Shown here: piece by piece, positions 42,706 to 51,585 of the stretch
Layout of the letters: every line of letters begins with the position of its first letter
How positions within the stretch are numbered: the first letter of the stretch is position 1
Origin: Paenibacillus phyllosphaerae
Lineage (GTDB): Bacteria > Bacillota > Bacilli > Paenibacillales > Paenibacillaceae
NCBI RefSeq assembly: GCF_014192105.1
Contig: NZ_JACHXK010000006.1
Span: 1 to 64,000, forward strand
DNA: 64,000 nucleotides
Reading direction: 5' to 3'
Program-made: the position numbers and the translations under genes
The notes under the pieces: generated by a model
Seen by the model: only the letters and a program-made list of their open reading frames with translations
Told to the model about the DNA's origin: nothing
Databases searched by the model: none

Positions 42706-42795
42706 TGTGATCAGATCACCGCGAAAGGTGTTTGCGAAATTAGGTTCTGCGTTGTGAGTAATGTCATAGTTTGGCAGACATGGAAGCCGTAAGAT
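42706..42795 (+). promoter_or_regulatory. adhE promoter with Fnr-type box and an extra palindrome
   Basis: TGTGAGTAATGTCATA (42753-42768) is centred exactly 29.5 bp before a TAAGAT -10 (42790-42795). The box with two extra bases, 18 in all, is identical to the pflB one. Upstream, TGTGA-TCAGA-TCACC (42706-42720) contains the perfect palindrome GTGATC-A-GATCAC but has a 5-bp spacer, so it may bind another factor such as Rex or be a weak second site. Confidence 0.65.
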
Positions 42796-42848
42796 TAAGC
42801 CATCAGGGAGGAGCATATACCAAACCGCTCTCCAAGGAGGAGTAGACC

Positions 42849-45455
42849 ATGGCTGTAAAAGAAAGCAAACTCGACGCTAGGCATTCCGCACAAGAGGAAG
42901 TGAACCGGCTGGTAGCCCGCGCCAAGCAGGCCCAGGAAGCTTATCTGCGCATGGATCAGGAACACATCGACCGCATCGTTCAGGCAATGGCGCTGGCCGG
43001 GCTGGATCAACACATGGCGTTAGCCAAGATGGCCGTGGAGGAGACGGGCCGCGGCGTATACGAAGACAAGATCACGAAAAATATTTTCGCCACGGAATAC
43101 ATCTATCACAGCATCAAGCATGACAAGACGGCAGGGGTTATCGAAGAGAACGCCTTCGAGAACTACAAGCTGGTCGCCGAGCCGGTCGGGATCATCGCGG
43201 GTGTAACGCCGGTGACGAATCCGACGTCCACGACGATGTTCAAGACGCTCATCGCTACGAAAACGCGTAATCCGATCATCTTCGCGTTCCATCCGTCCGC
43301 GCAGAAATGCAGCGCGGCAGCTGCCAGTACGCTGCGTGATGCGGCCATCGCGATCGGAGCGCCGGAGCATTGCGTGCAATGGGTCGAGACGCCATCCTTG
43401 GAGGCGACCGGGCTGCTCATGAACCATCCGGATGTGGCGCTCGTGCTCGCAACGGGCGGATCCGCCATGGTGAAGGCCGCGTACAGCACGGGCAAGCCGG
43501 CGCTAGGCGTAGGGCCGGGCAACGTGCCTTGTTTCATCGAGCAATCCGCCGACCTCAGGCAGGCCGTAACGGACCTCATCCTGTCGAAGACGTTCGATAA
43601 CGGCATGATCTGCGCCTCCGAGCAAGCGGTCATTATCGAAGAGCCGATCTACGATCAAGTCCGCAAGCTGATGAAGGACAACGGCTGTTATTTCCTGAAC
43701 AAAGCCGAGGCCGAAGCGGTATCCAAGCTGGTCATTAACAGCGACAAATGCGCCGTCAACGCGGTCATCGTCGGCCAGTCCGCCGTGAAGATCGCCGAGA
43801 TGGCCGGCCTTCAAGTCCCTAGCGAGACGAAGATACTCGTTGCCGAACTTGCGGGCGTAGGCGCCGCGTTCCCGCTGTCGGCCGAGAAGCTTAGCCCGGT
43901 GCTCGCTTGTTATAAGATCAAGAACGCGCAGCAAGGCATCGACCGGGCAGCCGAAGTCGTCGCATTCGGCGGACTTGGCCACTCCTCGGTCATTCATTCG
44001 AACGACGACGCGGTTGTTCAAGCGTTCGCCAGCCGGCTGAAGACCGGACGGGTTATCGTCAATTCGCCTTCCACGCACGGGGCGATCGGCGATCTGTACA
44101 ACACGAACCTGCCTTCGCTAACGCTCGGCTGCGGTTCCTATGGGCATAACTCGACCACGTCGAACGTCTCCGCGGTCAACCTGCTCAACGTGAAGCGCGT
44201 CGCTTACCGCACGGTGAATATGCAATGGTTCAAGATTCCGCCTAAAGTCTACTTCGAGAAAGGCGCGACGCAATATCTCGAGAAAATGCCGGATATCTCC
44301 CGCGTCCTGGTCGTGACGGACGCGATGATGGTGAAGCTCGGTTACGTCGAGAAGCTCGAATACTACTTGCGCAAACGGACGAACCCGGTAGCGATCGAAG
44401 TGTTCTCCGATGTCGAGCCCGATCCGTCGGTCGAGACGGTCGAACGGGGCACGGCGCTGATGGACAGCTTCAAGCCCGACTGCATTATCGCGCTCGGCGG
44501 GGGCTCGCCGATGGATGCCGCCAAGGCGATGTGGCTGTTCTACGAATATCCGGACACGAGCTTCCACTCGCTCAAGCAGAAGTTCCTGGATATCCGCAAG
44601 CGCGTCTATAAGTATCCGCGTCTGGGCGATAAGGCCAAGTTTGTTGCCATCCCGACCACATCCGGCACGGGTTCGGAGGTCACTTCCTTCGCGGTCATCA
44701 CGGATAAGAAGGAAGGGCAGACCAAATATCCGCTGGCCGATTACGAGCTGACGCCGGACGTGGCGATTATCGATCCGGAGTTCGTCTACAGCTTGCCGAA
44801 GACCGCCGTAGCCGACACGGGCATGGACGTGCTGACGCATGCGATCGAAGCCTATGTGTCGGTCATGGCCAGCGATTATACGGACGGCCTGGCGCTGCAT
44901 GCGATCCGGCTCGTGTTCGCGAACTTGGAGAAGTCCTATCATGAGGCGGATCCGGTGGCGCGGGAGAAAATGCACAACGCTTCGACGATCGCGGGCATGG
45001 CGTTCGCCAATGCGTTCCTGGGCATCAACCACAGCTTGGCGCACAAGTGGGGCGGCCAGTACCATACCGCCCATGGCCGCACGAATGCGATCCTGATGCC
45101 GCATGTCATCCGTTATAATGCGCAGAAACCGACGAAATTCGCTTCTTTCCCGAAATATAGCCATTTCGTGGCCGATCAGCGCTACGCCGAGATCGCCCGC
45201 ATGCTGGGTCTGCCGTCCCGCACGACGGAAGAAGGCGTGAACAGCTTGATCGAGGCGGTACGCAAGCTGAACGTATCGCTGGGCATTCCGGAGACGTTCT
45301 TGGATCTCGGATTTGATCCGGCCGATTTCGAGGCCAAGGTCGACCGTCTGGCCGACCGTGCCTTCGAGGATCAATGCACGACCGCGAATCCGCGGATGCC
45401 GCTCGTAACGGAGCTGGCCGACGTGTACCGCAATGCCTTCTACGGCAAATTCTGA
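42849..45455 (+). CDS. adhE: bifunctional acetaldehyde-CoA/alcohol dehydrogenase
   Basis: An 868-residue fermentative enzyme turning acetyl-CoA into ethanol with two NADH. The N-terminal aldehyde dehydrogenase half has the catalytic Cys in GMICASEQAVI near residue 255. The C-terminal iron-dependent alcohol dehydrogenase half has GGGSPMDAAKAMW, TTSGTGSEVTSFAVITD and the iron-ligand His in DVLTHAIEAYVS and GINHSLAHKWGGQYH. CCAAGGAGGAG precedes the ATG. Fnr-type promoter upstream; it recycles NADH when pyruvate is split by PflB. Confidence 0.96.
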   Translation: MAVKESKLDARHSAQEEVNRLVARAKQAQEAYLRMDQEHIDRIVQAMALAGLDQHMALAKMAVEETGRGVYEDKITKNIFATEYIYHSIKHDKTAGVIEENAFENYKLVAEPVGIIAGVTPVTNPTSTTMFKTLIATKTRNPIIFAFHPSAQKCSAAAASTLRDAAIAIGAPEHCVQWVETPSLEATGLLMNHPDVALVLATGGSAMVKAAYSTGKPALGVGPGNVPCFIEQSADLRQAVTDLILSKTFDNGMICASEQAVIIEEPIYDQVRKLMKDNGCYFLNKAEAEAVSKLVINSDKCAVNAVIVGQSAVKIAEMAGLQVPSETKILVAELAGVGAAFPLSAEKLSPVLACYKIKNAQQGIDRAAEVVAFGGLGHSSVIHSNDDAVVQAFASRLKTGRVIVNSPSTHGAIGDLYNTNLPSLTLGCGSYGHNSTTSNVSAVNLLNVKRVAYRTVNMQWFKIPPKVYFEKGATQYLEKMPDISRVLVVTDAMMVKLGYVEKLEYYLRKRTNPVAIEVFSDVEPDPSVETVERGTALMDSFKPDCIIALGGGSPMDAAKAMWLFYEYPDTSFHSLKQKFLDIRKRVYKYPRLGDKAKFVAIPTTSGTGSEVTSFAVITDKKEGQTKYPLADYELTPDVAIIDPEFVYSLPKTAVADTGMDVLTHAIEAYVSVMASDYTDGLALHAIRLVFANLEKSYHEADPVAREKMHNASTIAGMAFANAFLGINHSLAHKWGGQYHTAHGRTNAILMPHVIRYNAQKPTKFASFPKYSHFVADQRYAEIARMLGLPSRTTEEGVNSLIEAVRKLNVSLGIPETFLDLGFDPADFEAKVDRLADRAFEDQCTTANPRMPLVTELADVYRNAFYGKF

Positions 45456-45474
45456 TCCGAATCCGTATCGCGTC

Positions 45475-45502
45475 GCTGCCGATTCACTATCGGCAGCTTT
45501 TT
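45475..45502 (+). terminator. terminator of adhE
   Basis: Perfect 9-bp arms GCTGCCGAT (45475-45483) and ATCGGCAGC (45489-45497), 5-base loop, then TTTTT. Confidence 0.9.
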
Positions 45503-45535
45503 GATTTCGGCGATTGCAAGGTTCCGCGATTCGCG

Positions 45536-45579
45536 CGTGATGTATCTCACTGCGGGAATGCCCTTGCGCATGGTGTAAT
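45536..45579 (+). promoter_or_regulatory. weak Fnr-type box before the MobA-like gene
   Basis: CGTGA-TGTATC-TCACT (45536-45551) has two mismatches from the symmetric box and lies 30.5 bp before a TGTAAT -10-like hexamer (45574-45579). Confidence 0.45.
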
Positions 45580-45627
45580 AGTAAGGCAAGCGTACGCTGC
45601 CATTTAACCAAGGAAGGATTGATCCCT

Positions 45628-46305
45628 ATGCTGTCCGGCGTCATATTGGCTGGGGGCGGGCATGCCGCTACCCAAGGAGAGAACCGAGCCTTCTACGAAC
45701 TGGAAGGGCAAATGCTTATACACAAACAAATTCGGGAGATGCAGGCATGCTGCAGCGAAGTTACGATCGTCACCGATCAGCCGGGGGCTTTCCTTCGCGC
45801 GGTAGACCGGAGCATACGCATTATCAGCGATTATTATCCGGTTAGCGGTCCCTTAAGCGGCATGCATGCCGGCTTGGCGCTCGCGAAGAACCGGCACGTC
45901 TGGCTGCTGGGCTGCCATATGCCGTTCCCTTCGGCAGCCGCGGCGAAATTGTTACATGAGCGCAAACTCGAAGGGATGGACGCCATTTTCCCCTGGATCG
46001 GAGACGCGCCTCATCCGCTTCACGGTATCTATAACCGCGACTGCGCCGGAAGACTGGAAGCCTTGCTGAGCCAAGGCTGCACGACGAAAGCCGACTTGTT
46101 GAAAGCAATCAGCTGGCAGCACATGGAGGAAGCGGAGCTGCGCGAGCATGGCATAGACGGGGGCTTCGTAAGCGCGATTCAATCGAAGGCGGATTGGGAA
46201 CGCCTCTCCGCAGAACGCGGCGCGACAGTCGCCAGACGGACGCATCCATTAAAATCCCGCAGGACTGTGAGTAATGTCATAGTGAAGCGGGTCAAAAGCA
46301 GGTAA
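45628..46305 (+). CDS. MobA-like molybdopterin guanylyltransferase homologue, degenerate motifs
   Basis: A 225-residue nucleotidyltransferase-fold protein. The N terminus LSGVILAGGGHAATQGENRAF aligns with MobA's LAGGxSxRMGxDK motif but lacks the RMG and usual Lys. The Mg-binding DMPF block reads CHMPFPS, with His for Asp. Downstream MHAGLA, HGIYN and the overall length fit MobA. MobA attaches GMP to molybdopterin for the NapA/NasA-type enzyme. The substitutions make activity doubtful. The ATG at 45628 has an AAGGAAGGA site. Its last codons also carry the pflB Fnr box. Confidence 0.65.
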   Translation: MLSGVILAGGGHAATQGENRAFYELEGQMLIHKQIREMQACCSEVTIVTDQPGAFLRAVDRSIRIISDYYPVSGPLSGMHAGLALAKNRHVWLLGCHMPFPSAAAAKLLHERKLEGMDAIFPWIGDAPHPLHGIYNRDCAGRLEALLSQGCTTKADLLKAISWQHMEEAELREHGIDGGFVSAIQSKADWERLSAERGATVARRTHPLKSRRTVSNVIVKRVKSR

Positions 46306-46308
46306 CTT
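46266..46308 (+). promoter_or_regulatory. Fnr-type box and -10 of pflBA
   Basis: TGTGAGTAATGTCATA (46266-46281) is centred exactly 29.5 bp before a TAACTT -10 (46303-46308). The box lies inside the 3' end of the MobA-like coding sequence, where it encodes VSNVIV. Confidence 0.65.
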
Positions 46309-46338
46309 AGAGACATAGATCAACGGAGGTGTTGGAAG

Positions 46339-48609
46339 ATGGCGATGAAAGAACACGACATCAAGGAAGGCTTGAAACGGAACGAGGCATGGCGCGGATT
46401 TGCGGAAGGGAACTGGCAGAAGCGGATCGACGTGAACGCCTTCATCGAGCTTAACCTCACGCCATATGAAGGGGACGAGACGTTCCTCGCGGACCCGACG
46501 CAGGACACGTTAACGTTATGGGAACGGGTAAGCGAGCTGCTGAAGGAAGAGCGGGAGCGCGGCGGCGTTCATGATATCGACGTGGATACGGTATCGACGA
46601 TTACTTCGCACGAACCCGGGTATATCGACGAGGCGCGGGAACGGATCGTCGGCTTGCAGACCGACGCGCCGCTGAAGCGGGCCGTGCAGCCGTTCGGCGG
46701 GATCCGGATGGCGGCGGACGCCTGCGAAGCCTATGGCTATACGCTGAATCCGGAGCTCGACCGGCTGTTCACGGACATTCGCAAGACGCATAACCAAGGC
46801 GTGTTCGACGCCTATACGACAGAGATGCGGGCAGCGCGCAAAGCGGGTATCATTACCGGGTTGCCGGACGCCTATGGCCGTGGACGCATCATCGGGGATT
46901 ATCGCCGCGTAGCGCTCTACGGCGTGGATCGACTGATCGCCGGCAAGAAATCGGAGCTGCTCGAGATCGAGGCGGACGCGATGACCGAAGACGTGATCCG
47001 GCTGCGCGAAGAGCTGTCCGAGCAGATTCGAAGCCTCGGCGAGCTGAAGCGGATGGCCGCTTCGTATGGTTTCGATATCTCGGCGCCGGCCGTTAACGCC
47101 AAGGAAGCGGTACAATGGCTGTACTTCGCTTATCTGGCGGCAATCAAGGAACAGAACGGTGCGGCCATGAGCCTCGGCCGGGTCTCCAGCTTCCTCGATA
47201 TCTACATTGCGCGCGACCTGGAAGAAGGCGCGATCACGGAGAGCGAAGCGCAAGAGTTGGTCGACCATTTCGTCATGAAGCTGAGAATCGTGAAATTCCT
47301 GCGCACGCCGGATTACAACGAACTGTTCAGCGGAGACCCTACCTGGGTAACCGAGTCCGTTGGCGGCATGGGGCTTAACGGGACGACGCGCGTGACGCGC
47401 AACTCTTTCCGGTTCCTCCACACGCTCTACAACCTGGGACCTGCGCCAGAGCCGAATCTGACGGTTCTGTGGTCGGCGAAGCTGCCGGACAACTTCAAGA
47501 AATACTGCGCGCGGGTATCGGCGGAAACAAGCTCGATTCAATACGAGAACGACGACCTGATGCGCCCGTATTTCGGCGATGACTACGGCATTGCCTGCTG
47601 CGTCTCGGCCATGCGGATCGGCAAGCAAATGCAATTCTTCGGCGCGCGCGCCAACTTGGCCAAAACCTTGCTCTACGCCATCAACGGCGGCGTGGACGAG
47701 AAGCTGGGTACGCAGATCGGACCTAAGCTTGCGCCGATTACATCGGAAGTGCTGGACTACGAGGAAGTGAAAGCCCGCTTCGATATCGTCCAAGACTGGC
47801 TTGCCAAGTTGTACATGAACACGCTGAACGTCATCCACTACATGCATGACAAATATTGCTACGAGCGCATCGAGATGGCGCTGCATGACCGGGATATCGT
47901 CCGCACGATGGCCTGCGGCATTGCCGGACTGTCGGTCGTGGCCGACAGCTTGAGCGCAATCCGATACGCCAAGGTTCGCCCGGTTCGCAATGAGCAAGGC
48001 ATCGTGGTCGATTTCGAGATCGAAGGCGACTATCCGATGTATGGGAACAACGATGACCGCGTAGACGCGATTGCCGTAGAGCTAGCCGAAGGTTTCATGA
48101 ACCGGCTGCGCCAGCATAAGACTTACCGCGGCGCGATTCCGACCATGTCGGTGCTTACGATTACGTCCAATGTCGTGTACGGGAAGAAAACCGGCAGCAC
48201 GCCGGACGGACGCAAAGCTGGCCAGCCGTTCGCGCCGGGCGCGAATCCGATGCACGGCCGCGATCGCAAAGGCGCGCTCGCATCGCTCGCTTCCGTGGCG
48301 AAACTGCCATACGAGCACAGCCTGGACGGCATCTCCAATACGTTCTCGATCATTCCGAAGGCGCTCGGCCGGGAAGACGAGGCTCGCTTTACTAATTTGG
48401 CAGCATTGCTGGACGGTTATACCGCAAGCGGCGGTCACCATCTGAACGTGAACGTGTTCAACCGCGAACAGTTGCTTGATGCGATGGAGCATCCGGAGAA
48501 GTACCCGCAGTTGACGATCCGGGTTTCGGGTTATGCCGTGAACTTCATCCGACTGACCAAAGAGCAGCAGCTAGACGTCATTAACCGCACGTTCCACGGG
48601 GAAATCTGA
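46339..48609 (+). CDS. pflB: formate C-acetyltransferase (pyruvate formate-lyase)
   Basis: A 756-residue glycyl-radical enzyme splitting pyruvate with CoA into acetyl-CoA and formate. The active-site pair is Cys-Cys in [12 protein letters not shown] near residue 418. The radical Gly is in [12 protein letters not shown] near residue 733. ACGGAGGTG precedes the ATG. It is followed 27-36 bases later by its activase, and its promoter has an Fnr-type box; the enzyme is oxygen-sensitive, matching anaerobic control. Confidence 0.97.
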   Translation: MAMKEHDIKEGLKRNEAWRGFAEGNWQKRIDVNAFIELNLTPYEGDETFLADPTQDTLTLWERVSELLKEERERGGVHDIDVDTVSTITSHEPGYIDEARERIVGLQTDAPLKRAVQPFGGIRMAADACEAYGYTLNPELDRLFTDIRKTHNQGVFDAYTTEMRAARKAGIITGLPDAYGRGRIIGDYRRVALYGVDRLIAGKKSELLEIEADAMTEDVIRLREELSEQIRSLGELKRMAASYGFDISAPAVNAKEAVQWLYFAYLAAIKEQNGAAMSLGRVSSFLDIYIARDLEEGAITESEAQELVDHFVMKLRIVKFLRTPDYNELFSGDPTWVTESVGGMGLNGTTRVTRNSFRFLHTLYNLGPAPEPNLTVLWSAKLPDNFKKYCARVSAETSSIQYENDDLMRPYFGDDYGIACCVSAMRIGKQMQFFGARANLAKTLLYAINGGVDEKLGTQIGPKLAPITSEVLDYEEVKARFDIVQDWLAKLYMNTLNVIHYMHDKYCYERIEMALHDRDIVRTMACGIAGLSVVADSLSAIRYAKVRPVRNEQGIVVDFEIEGDYPMYGNNDDRVDAIAVELAEGFMNRLRQHKTYRGAIPTMSVLTITSNVVYGKKTGSTPDGRKAGQPFAPGANPMHGRDRKGALASLASVAKLPYEHSLDGISNTFSIIPKALGREDEARFTNLAALLDGYTASGGHHLNVNVFNREQLLDAMEHPEKYPQLTIRVSGYAVNFIRLTKEQQLDVINRTFHGEI

Positions 48610-48645
48610 CAACAAGGCTTAAGAGGAGAGAGGAGCGTGGCCCGC

Positions 48646-49377
48646 ATGAAAGGCCGCATACATTCAATGGATACATTCGGGACCGTGGACGGTCCCGGCA
48701 TCCGCTTCGTCCTGTTCATGCAGGGCTGCGCGCTGCAGTGCCAGTTCTGCCATAACCCGGATACATGGGATACGGCAGGAGGCCGTCAAGTAACGGTGGA
48801 AGAGGTATTGGCGGAGATCGAACCTTACGTACCTTACTACAAAGGTTCGGGCGGCGGCATTACGGTAACGGGAGGCGAGCCGACGCTACAAGCTCCTTTC
48901 GTCGCCGAGCTTTTCAAGGCGTGCAAAGAACGTTTCGGTCTGCACACGACGCTGGACAGTTCGGGTTTCTGCGAACCGACCCACGCGGTAACGCTCATGA
49001 AGTATACGGATCTGGTGCTGCTCGATCTGAAGCAGATGAACAAGAAGAAGCACGAGCTGCTGACGAGTCAGTCGAACGACAGGATCTTGAAGTTCGCCCG
49101 TTGGCTGTCATCGATCGGCAAGCCGGCATGGATCCGGCACGTGCTTATCCCGGGCTATACCGATAACGCTGAGGATTTGAACGCTTTGGGCGAATTCATC
49201 TCGCTATTGACCAACGTAGAGAAAGTTGAATTGCTGCCGTACCATCGAATGGGCGTCTATAAGTGGCAGGCCTTGGGCCGCGAATACCCGCTTGAAGGAG
49301 TACCGACCCCGACGGACCGGGATGTCCGGCGAGCTCGCGAGATCATAGACAGAGCCAAGAATCATATCGTGCTATAA
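48646..49377 (+). CDS. pflA: pyruvate formate-lyase activating enzyme
   Basis: A 243-residue radical SAM enzyme that installs the glycyl radical in PflB. The cluster motif CALQCQFC (Cx3Cx2C) lies near residue 28, after GTVDGPGIRFVLF, and GGEPTLQ near residue 80 contacts SAM. The ATG at 48646 (AGGAG 10 bases upstream) gives the standard MKGRIHS start; a GTG at 48637 is possible. Same operon as pflB. Confidence 0.95.
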   Translation: MKGRIHSMDTFGTVDGPGIRFVLFMQGCALQCQFCHNPDTWDTAGGRQVTVEEVLAEIEPYVPYYKGSGGGITVTGGEPTLQAPFVAELFKACKERFGLHTTLDSSGFCEPTHAVTLMKYTDLVLLDLKQMNKKKHELLTSQSNDRILKFARWLSSIGKPAWIRHVLIPGYTDNAEDLNALGEFISLLTNVEKVELLPYHRMGVYKWQALGREYPLEGVPTPTDRDVRRAREIIDRAKNHIVL

Positions 49378-49399
49378 TTCCGGGCAACGAAGCGAAGAG

Positions 49400-49421
49400 G
49401 GCGCATATAGGCGCCTTTTTT
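49400..49421 (+). terminator. terminator of pflBA
   Basis: GGCGC (49400-49404) with GCGCC (49411-49415), followed by six T. Confidence 0.75.
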
Positions 49422-49458
49422 GCATATACCGCATTTACCGTCAGGGGGTTTCTCCTAT

Positions 49459-49544
49459 AGGGAATCCCTTTCGCTAAGGGAATTCCCCCTTATAAAAATC
49501 GGTGAGGTCCCCGATGTTCGGCGTTGCTCGCGGTGCGGTATGAT
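49459..49544 (+). promoter_or_regulatory. paired NreC-like palindromes and promoter of fnr
   Basis: AGGGA-A-TCCCT (49459-49469) and AAGGG-AATT-CCC (49476-49487) lie upstream of a TATGAT -10 (49539-49544) with no good -35. The second palindrome, with CT before it, is an exact 14-base copy of one before nreA. Staphylococcal NreC is reported to bind TAGGG-N4-CCCTA palindromes, so these are probable NreC sites. Confidence 0.55.
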
Positions 49545-49586
49545 GGAATCAACAAGGAAGCTCGGTGAGCTTAGGAAAGGGGACGG

Positions 49587-50303
49587 ATGAAGATGGAAGT
49601 AATGAACAATCGCGTGGAGGGCCTGGAACCGGTATTATCGGCCGGGAGCTTCGAACTCCTTCAAGGCATCATGTACATGAAGAACGCCGAGAAAGGCAGC
49701 TGCTTGTTCTGGGAAGGCGACAAAGCGGATAAATTGTTCTTCATCTTCAGCGGTCGGGTAAGAACGACCAAGACTTCGGACAGCGGGCGGGCGCTGACCC
49801 TGTATTTGCATCAAAAGGGCGATCTAGTCGGACAGATGGATCCGTTCAACGACTCCGTGCACAGCTTCAGCGCCGAAGTGACCCATGACGCGAAGGTCGG
49901 CGTCATTCAGCGCAAAGACCTTGAAGTATTGCTGTGGCAGCACGGCGATCTGGCGGTGGAGTTCATGAAATGGATGGGCATGATGCATCGCTTGACGCAG
50001 AGCAAATTCCGCGATCTGATGTTGTTCGGCAAGACCGGCGCGCTGTGTTCGCTGCTGATCCGGCTGAGCAATTCGTATGGCAAGCAGAGGGACGGCGGGA
50101 TCTACATCGACTTGAAGATCAACAACACCGAGATGGCCGACATGATCGGCGCGACGCGGGAGAGCGTGAACCGCATGCTGAGCGATATGAAGAAAGCGGA
50201 CGTCATCGAGTATGCCGACGGTCATTTCACCATCAAAGACTTGAACTACCTGCGGGACGTTTGCCATTGCGAGAACTGCCCGAAGGAGATTTGCCGGATG
50301 TAA
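49587..50303 (+). CDS. fnr: Fnr, oxygen-responsive CRP/FNR family regulator
   Basis: A 238-residue regulator. The cyclic-nucleotide-like beta barrel covers about 20-140, and the helix-turn-helix has MADMIGATRESVNRMLSDM near residue 190. The C-terminal tail CHCENCPKEIC carries the Cys cluster that in Bacillus Fnr binds an oxygen-labile [4Fe-4S] cluster; an Asp in the core is the fourth ligand there. GGAAAGGGGA precedes the ATG. It is the likely activator at the TGTGA-N6-TCACA boxes of nirB, adhE, pflB, narK and others in this window. Its own promoter has NreC-like sites rather than an Fnr box. Confidence 0.9.
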   Translation: MKMEVMNNRVEGLEPVLSAGSFELLQGIMYMKNAEKGSCLFWEGDKADKLFFIFSGRVRTTKTSDSGRALTLYLHQKGDLVGQMDPFNDSVHSFSAEVTHDAKVGVIQRKDLEVLLWQHGDLAVEFMKWMGMMHRLTQSKFRDLMLFGKTGALCSLLIRLSNSYGKQRDGGIYIDLKINNTEMADMIGATRESVNRMLSDMKKADVIEYADGHFTIKDLNYLRDVCHCENCPKEICRM

Positions 50304-50319
50304 CAGGGCGCATGTTCCC

Positions 50320-50409
50320 AGGGAGAACCCTTAGCTGCGACTAAGGGAATTCCCGTTGAACGCATATCGCTACGAACCCTCACATGGCGGGCAATAGGGA
50401 ACCTATAGT
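50320..50409 (+). promoter_or_regulatory. paired NreC-like palindromes and promoter of nreA
   Basis: AGGG-AGAA-CCCT (50320-50331) and AAGGG-AATT-CCC (50343-50354) precede a TATAGT -10 (50404-50409); a further TAGG-GAA-CCTA (50395-50405) overlaps it. The distance from the second palindrome to the -10 is within 2 bp of that at fnr, supporting shared control. Confidence 0.55.
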
Positions 50410-50438
50410 TACCGGGTGGAAAGAAAGGTGATGAACCT

Positions 50439-50897
50439 ATGCATGGTGCGCATATAAGAGAGCGGCTCACGCTGGAGCTGGAACGGCTGCGCAAAAGCAG
50501 CGGCAGCGATTTTGCCGCGATCGCGCTACCGGCGTCGGATAATCTGGCCATGCGCTGGCAGATCGTGCTCGGCAGCCGCAACGGGAGAGTCTCGCGGATG
50601 GCGATCAAGCCGGGTATCGGTATTGGCGGTATGGTGCTGCGGCACGGAACGGTATACACTGTTAGCGAAAGGGAAAATGCTGAACTGCTGGCCCAATGTC
50701 CCGTCATGCTCGCCGAACGGTTGGAAGCGGGATTCGCGTGTCCTTTGCTAGGCAACGGCAGCGGATCGGCTGACGGTATCCTCCTGCTCGGCAGTCGAGG
50801 GGAGCATAGCTATGAGCGAAGCGGGATTGCGCGAATCTGGGAACAATCCTGGCTGTCAGGGCTTACGGCCGTCATGAATGGCGGCACGATAGGCTAA
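50439..50897 (+). CDS. nreA: NreA-like GAF protein, nitrate receptor
   Basis: A 152-residue single GAF domain protein. Staphylococcal NreA binds nitrate and controls NreB kinase activity. Here RRKSSGSDFAAIA-type N-terminal helix and IKPGIGIGGMVLRHG resemble that family, and the gene sits beside nreC and nreB. AAAGGTGATG precedes the ATG. It starts a three-gene unit in the order A-C-B, unlike the A-B-C name order. Confidence 0.78.
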   Translation: MHGAHIRERLTLELERLRKSSGSDFAAIALPASDNLAMRWQIVLGSRNGRVSRMAIKPGIGIGGMVLRHGTVYTVSERENAELLAQCPVMLAERLEAGFACPLLGNGSGSADGILLLGSRGEHSYERSGIARIWEQSWLSGLTAVMNGGTIG

Positions 50898-50931
50898 GAG
50901 CCGGCTTAAGTTCAAGAAAGCGAGGAAACGA

Positions 50932-51585
50932 ATGATCAGAATCATAATTGTGGATGATCACGCCATGGTTCGATCCGGCATGCGGATGCTGCTGGAAGGC
51001 AAGGACGATATCGAAGTCGTCGGAGAGGCATCCGAAGGAGATGAAGGCATTCGCGCGGCAGAATCGCTTCGTCCGGATGTCGTCTTGATGGACCTTAGCA
51101 TGCCGCACGGCAAAGACGGGCTGACGGCCGCGGCGGAACTCAAGGTACGCATGCCAGAGATCGCCGTGCTCATCTTGACCATGCATGACGATGATGAATA
51201 TTTGTTCCGGGCCATACATAACGGCGCGGCGGGGTACGTACTCAAGAGCGCTCCGCACGAGGAATTGCTGACCGCGATCCGCTCGGTCGCCAAGGGAGAC
51301 GCGTATCTCACCCCGAGCGCCACGAAGCGGCTTATGAATGAATATATGGAGCGGATGAAGCGCGGCGAGAGCACGGATGTATTCGACACGCTGTCGGAGC
51401 GGGAGAAGGAAGTGCTGGCGCTCGCGGCGCAAGGGTACGCGAACAAGGAAATCGCCGAGCAGCTGATTATTAGCGTCAAGACGGTAGAGACTCATAAGAG
51501 CAACGTCATGGATAAGCTGGGTCTGAAGACGCGGCCGGAGCTGATTAAATACGCGATAAAGAAAGGGCTGCTGCAGTTTGAATAA
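50932..51585 (+). CDS. nreC: NreC-like response regulator, NarL/LuxR type
   Basis: A 217-residue regulator. The receiver has phosphoacceptor Asp 54 in VVLMDLSMPHGKDGL and KSAPHEELL at the usual Lys position. The LuxR-type helix-turn-helix near 150-205 has LSEREKEVLALAAQGYANKEIAEQL and TVETHKSNVM. It overlaps the kinase gene by 8 bases. It is the candidate to bind the GGG-N4-CCC palindromes before fnr and nreA. Confidence 0.85.
   Translation: MIRIIIVDDHAMVRSGMRMLLEGKDDIEVVGEASEGDEGIRAAESLRPDVVLMDLSMPHGKDGLTAAAELKVRMPEIAVLILTMHDDDEYLFRAIHNGAAGYVLKSAPHEELLTAIRSVAKGDAYLTPSATKRLMNEYMERMKRGESTDVFDTLSEREKEVLALAAQGYANKEIAEQLIISVKTVETHKSNVMDKLGLKTRPELIKYAIKKGLLQFE

Noticed and set aside
42706..42720. 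TGTGA-TCAGA-TCACC as a second Fnr box for adhE
   Set aside because: The spacer is 5 bp instead of 6 and the distance to the -10 is wrong; kept only as an unassigned palindrome.
44118..45644. 508-codon minus-strand frame opposite adhE and another of 493 codons opposite pflB (46516-47997)
   Set aside because: Both mirror strongly conserved enzymes and show no motifs of their own.
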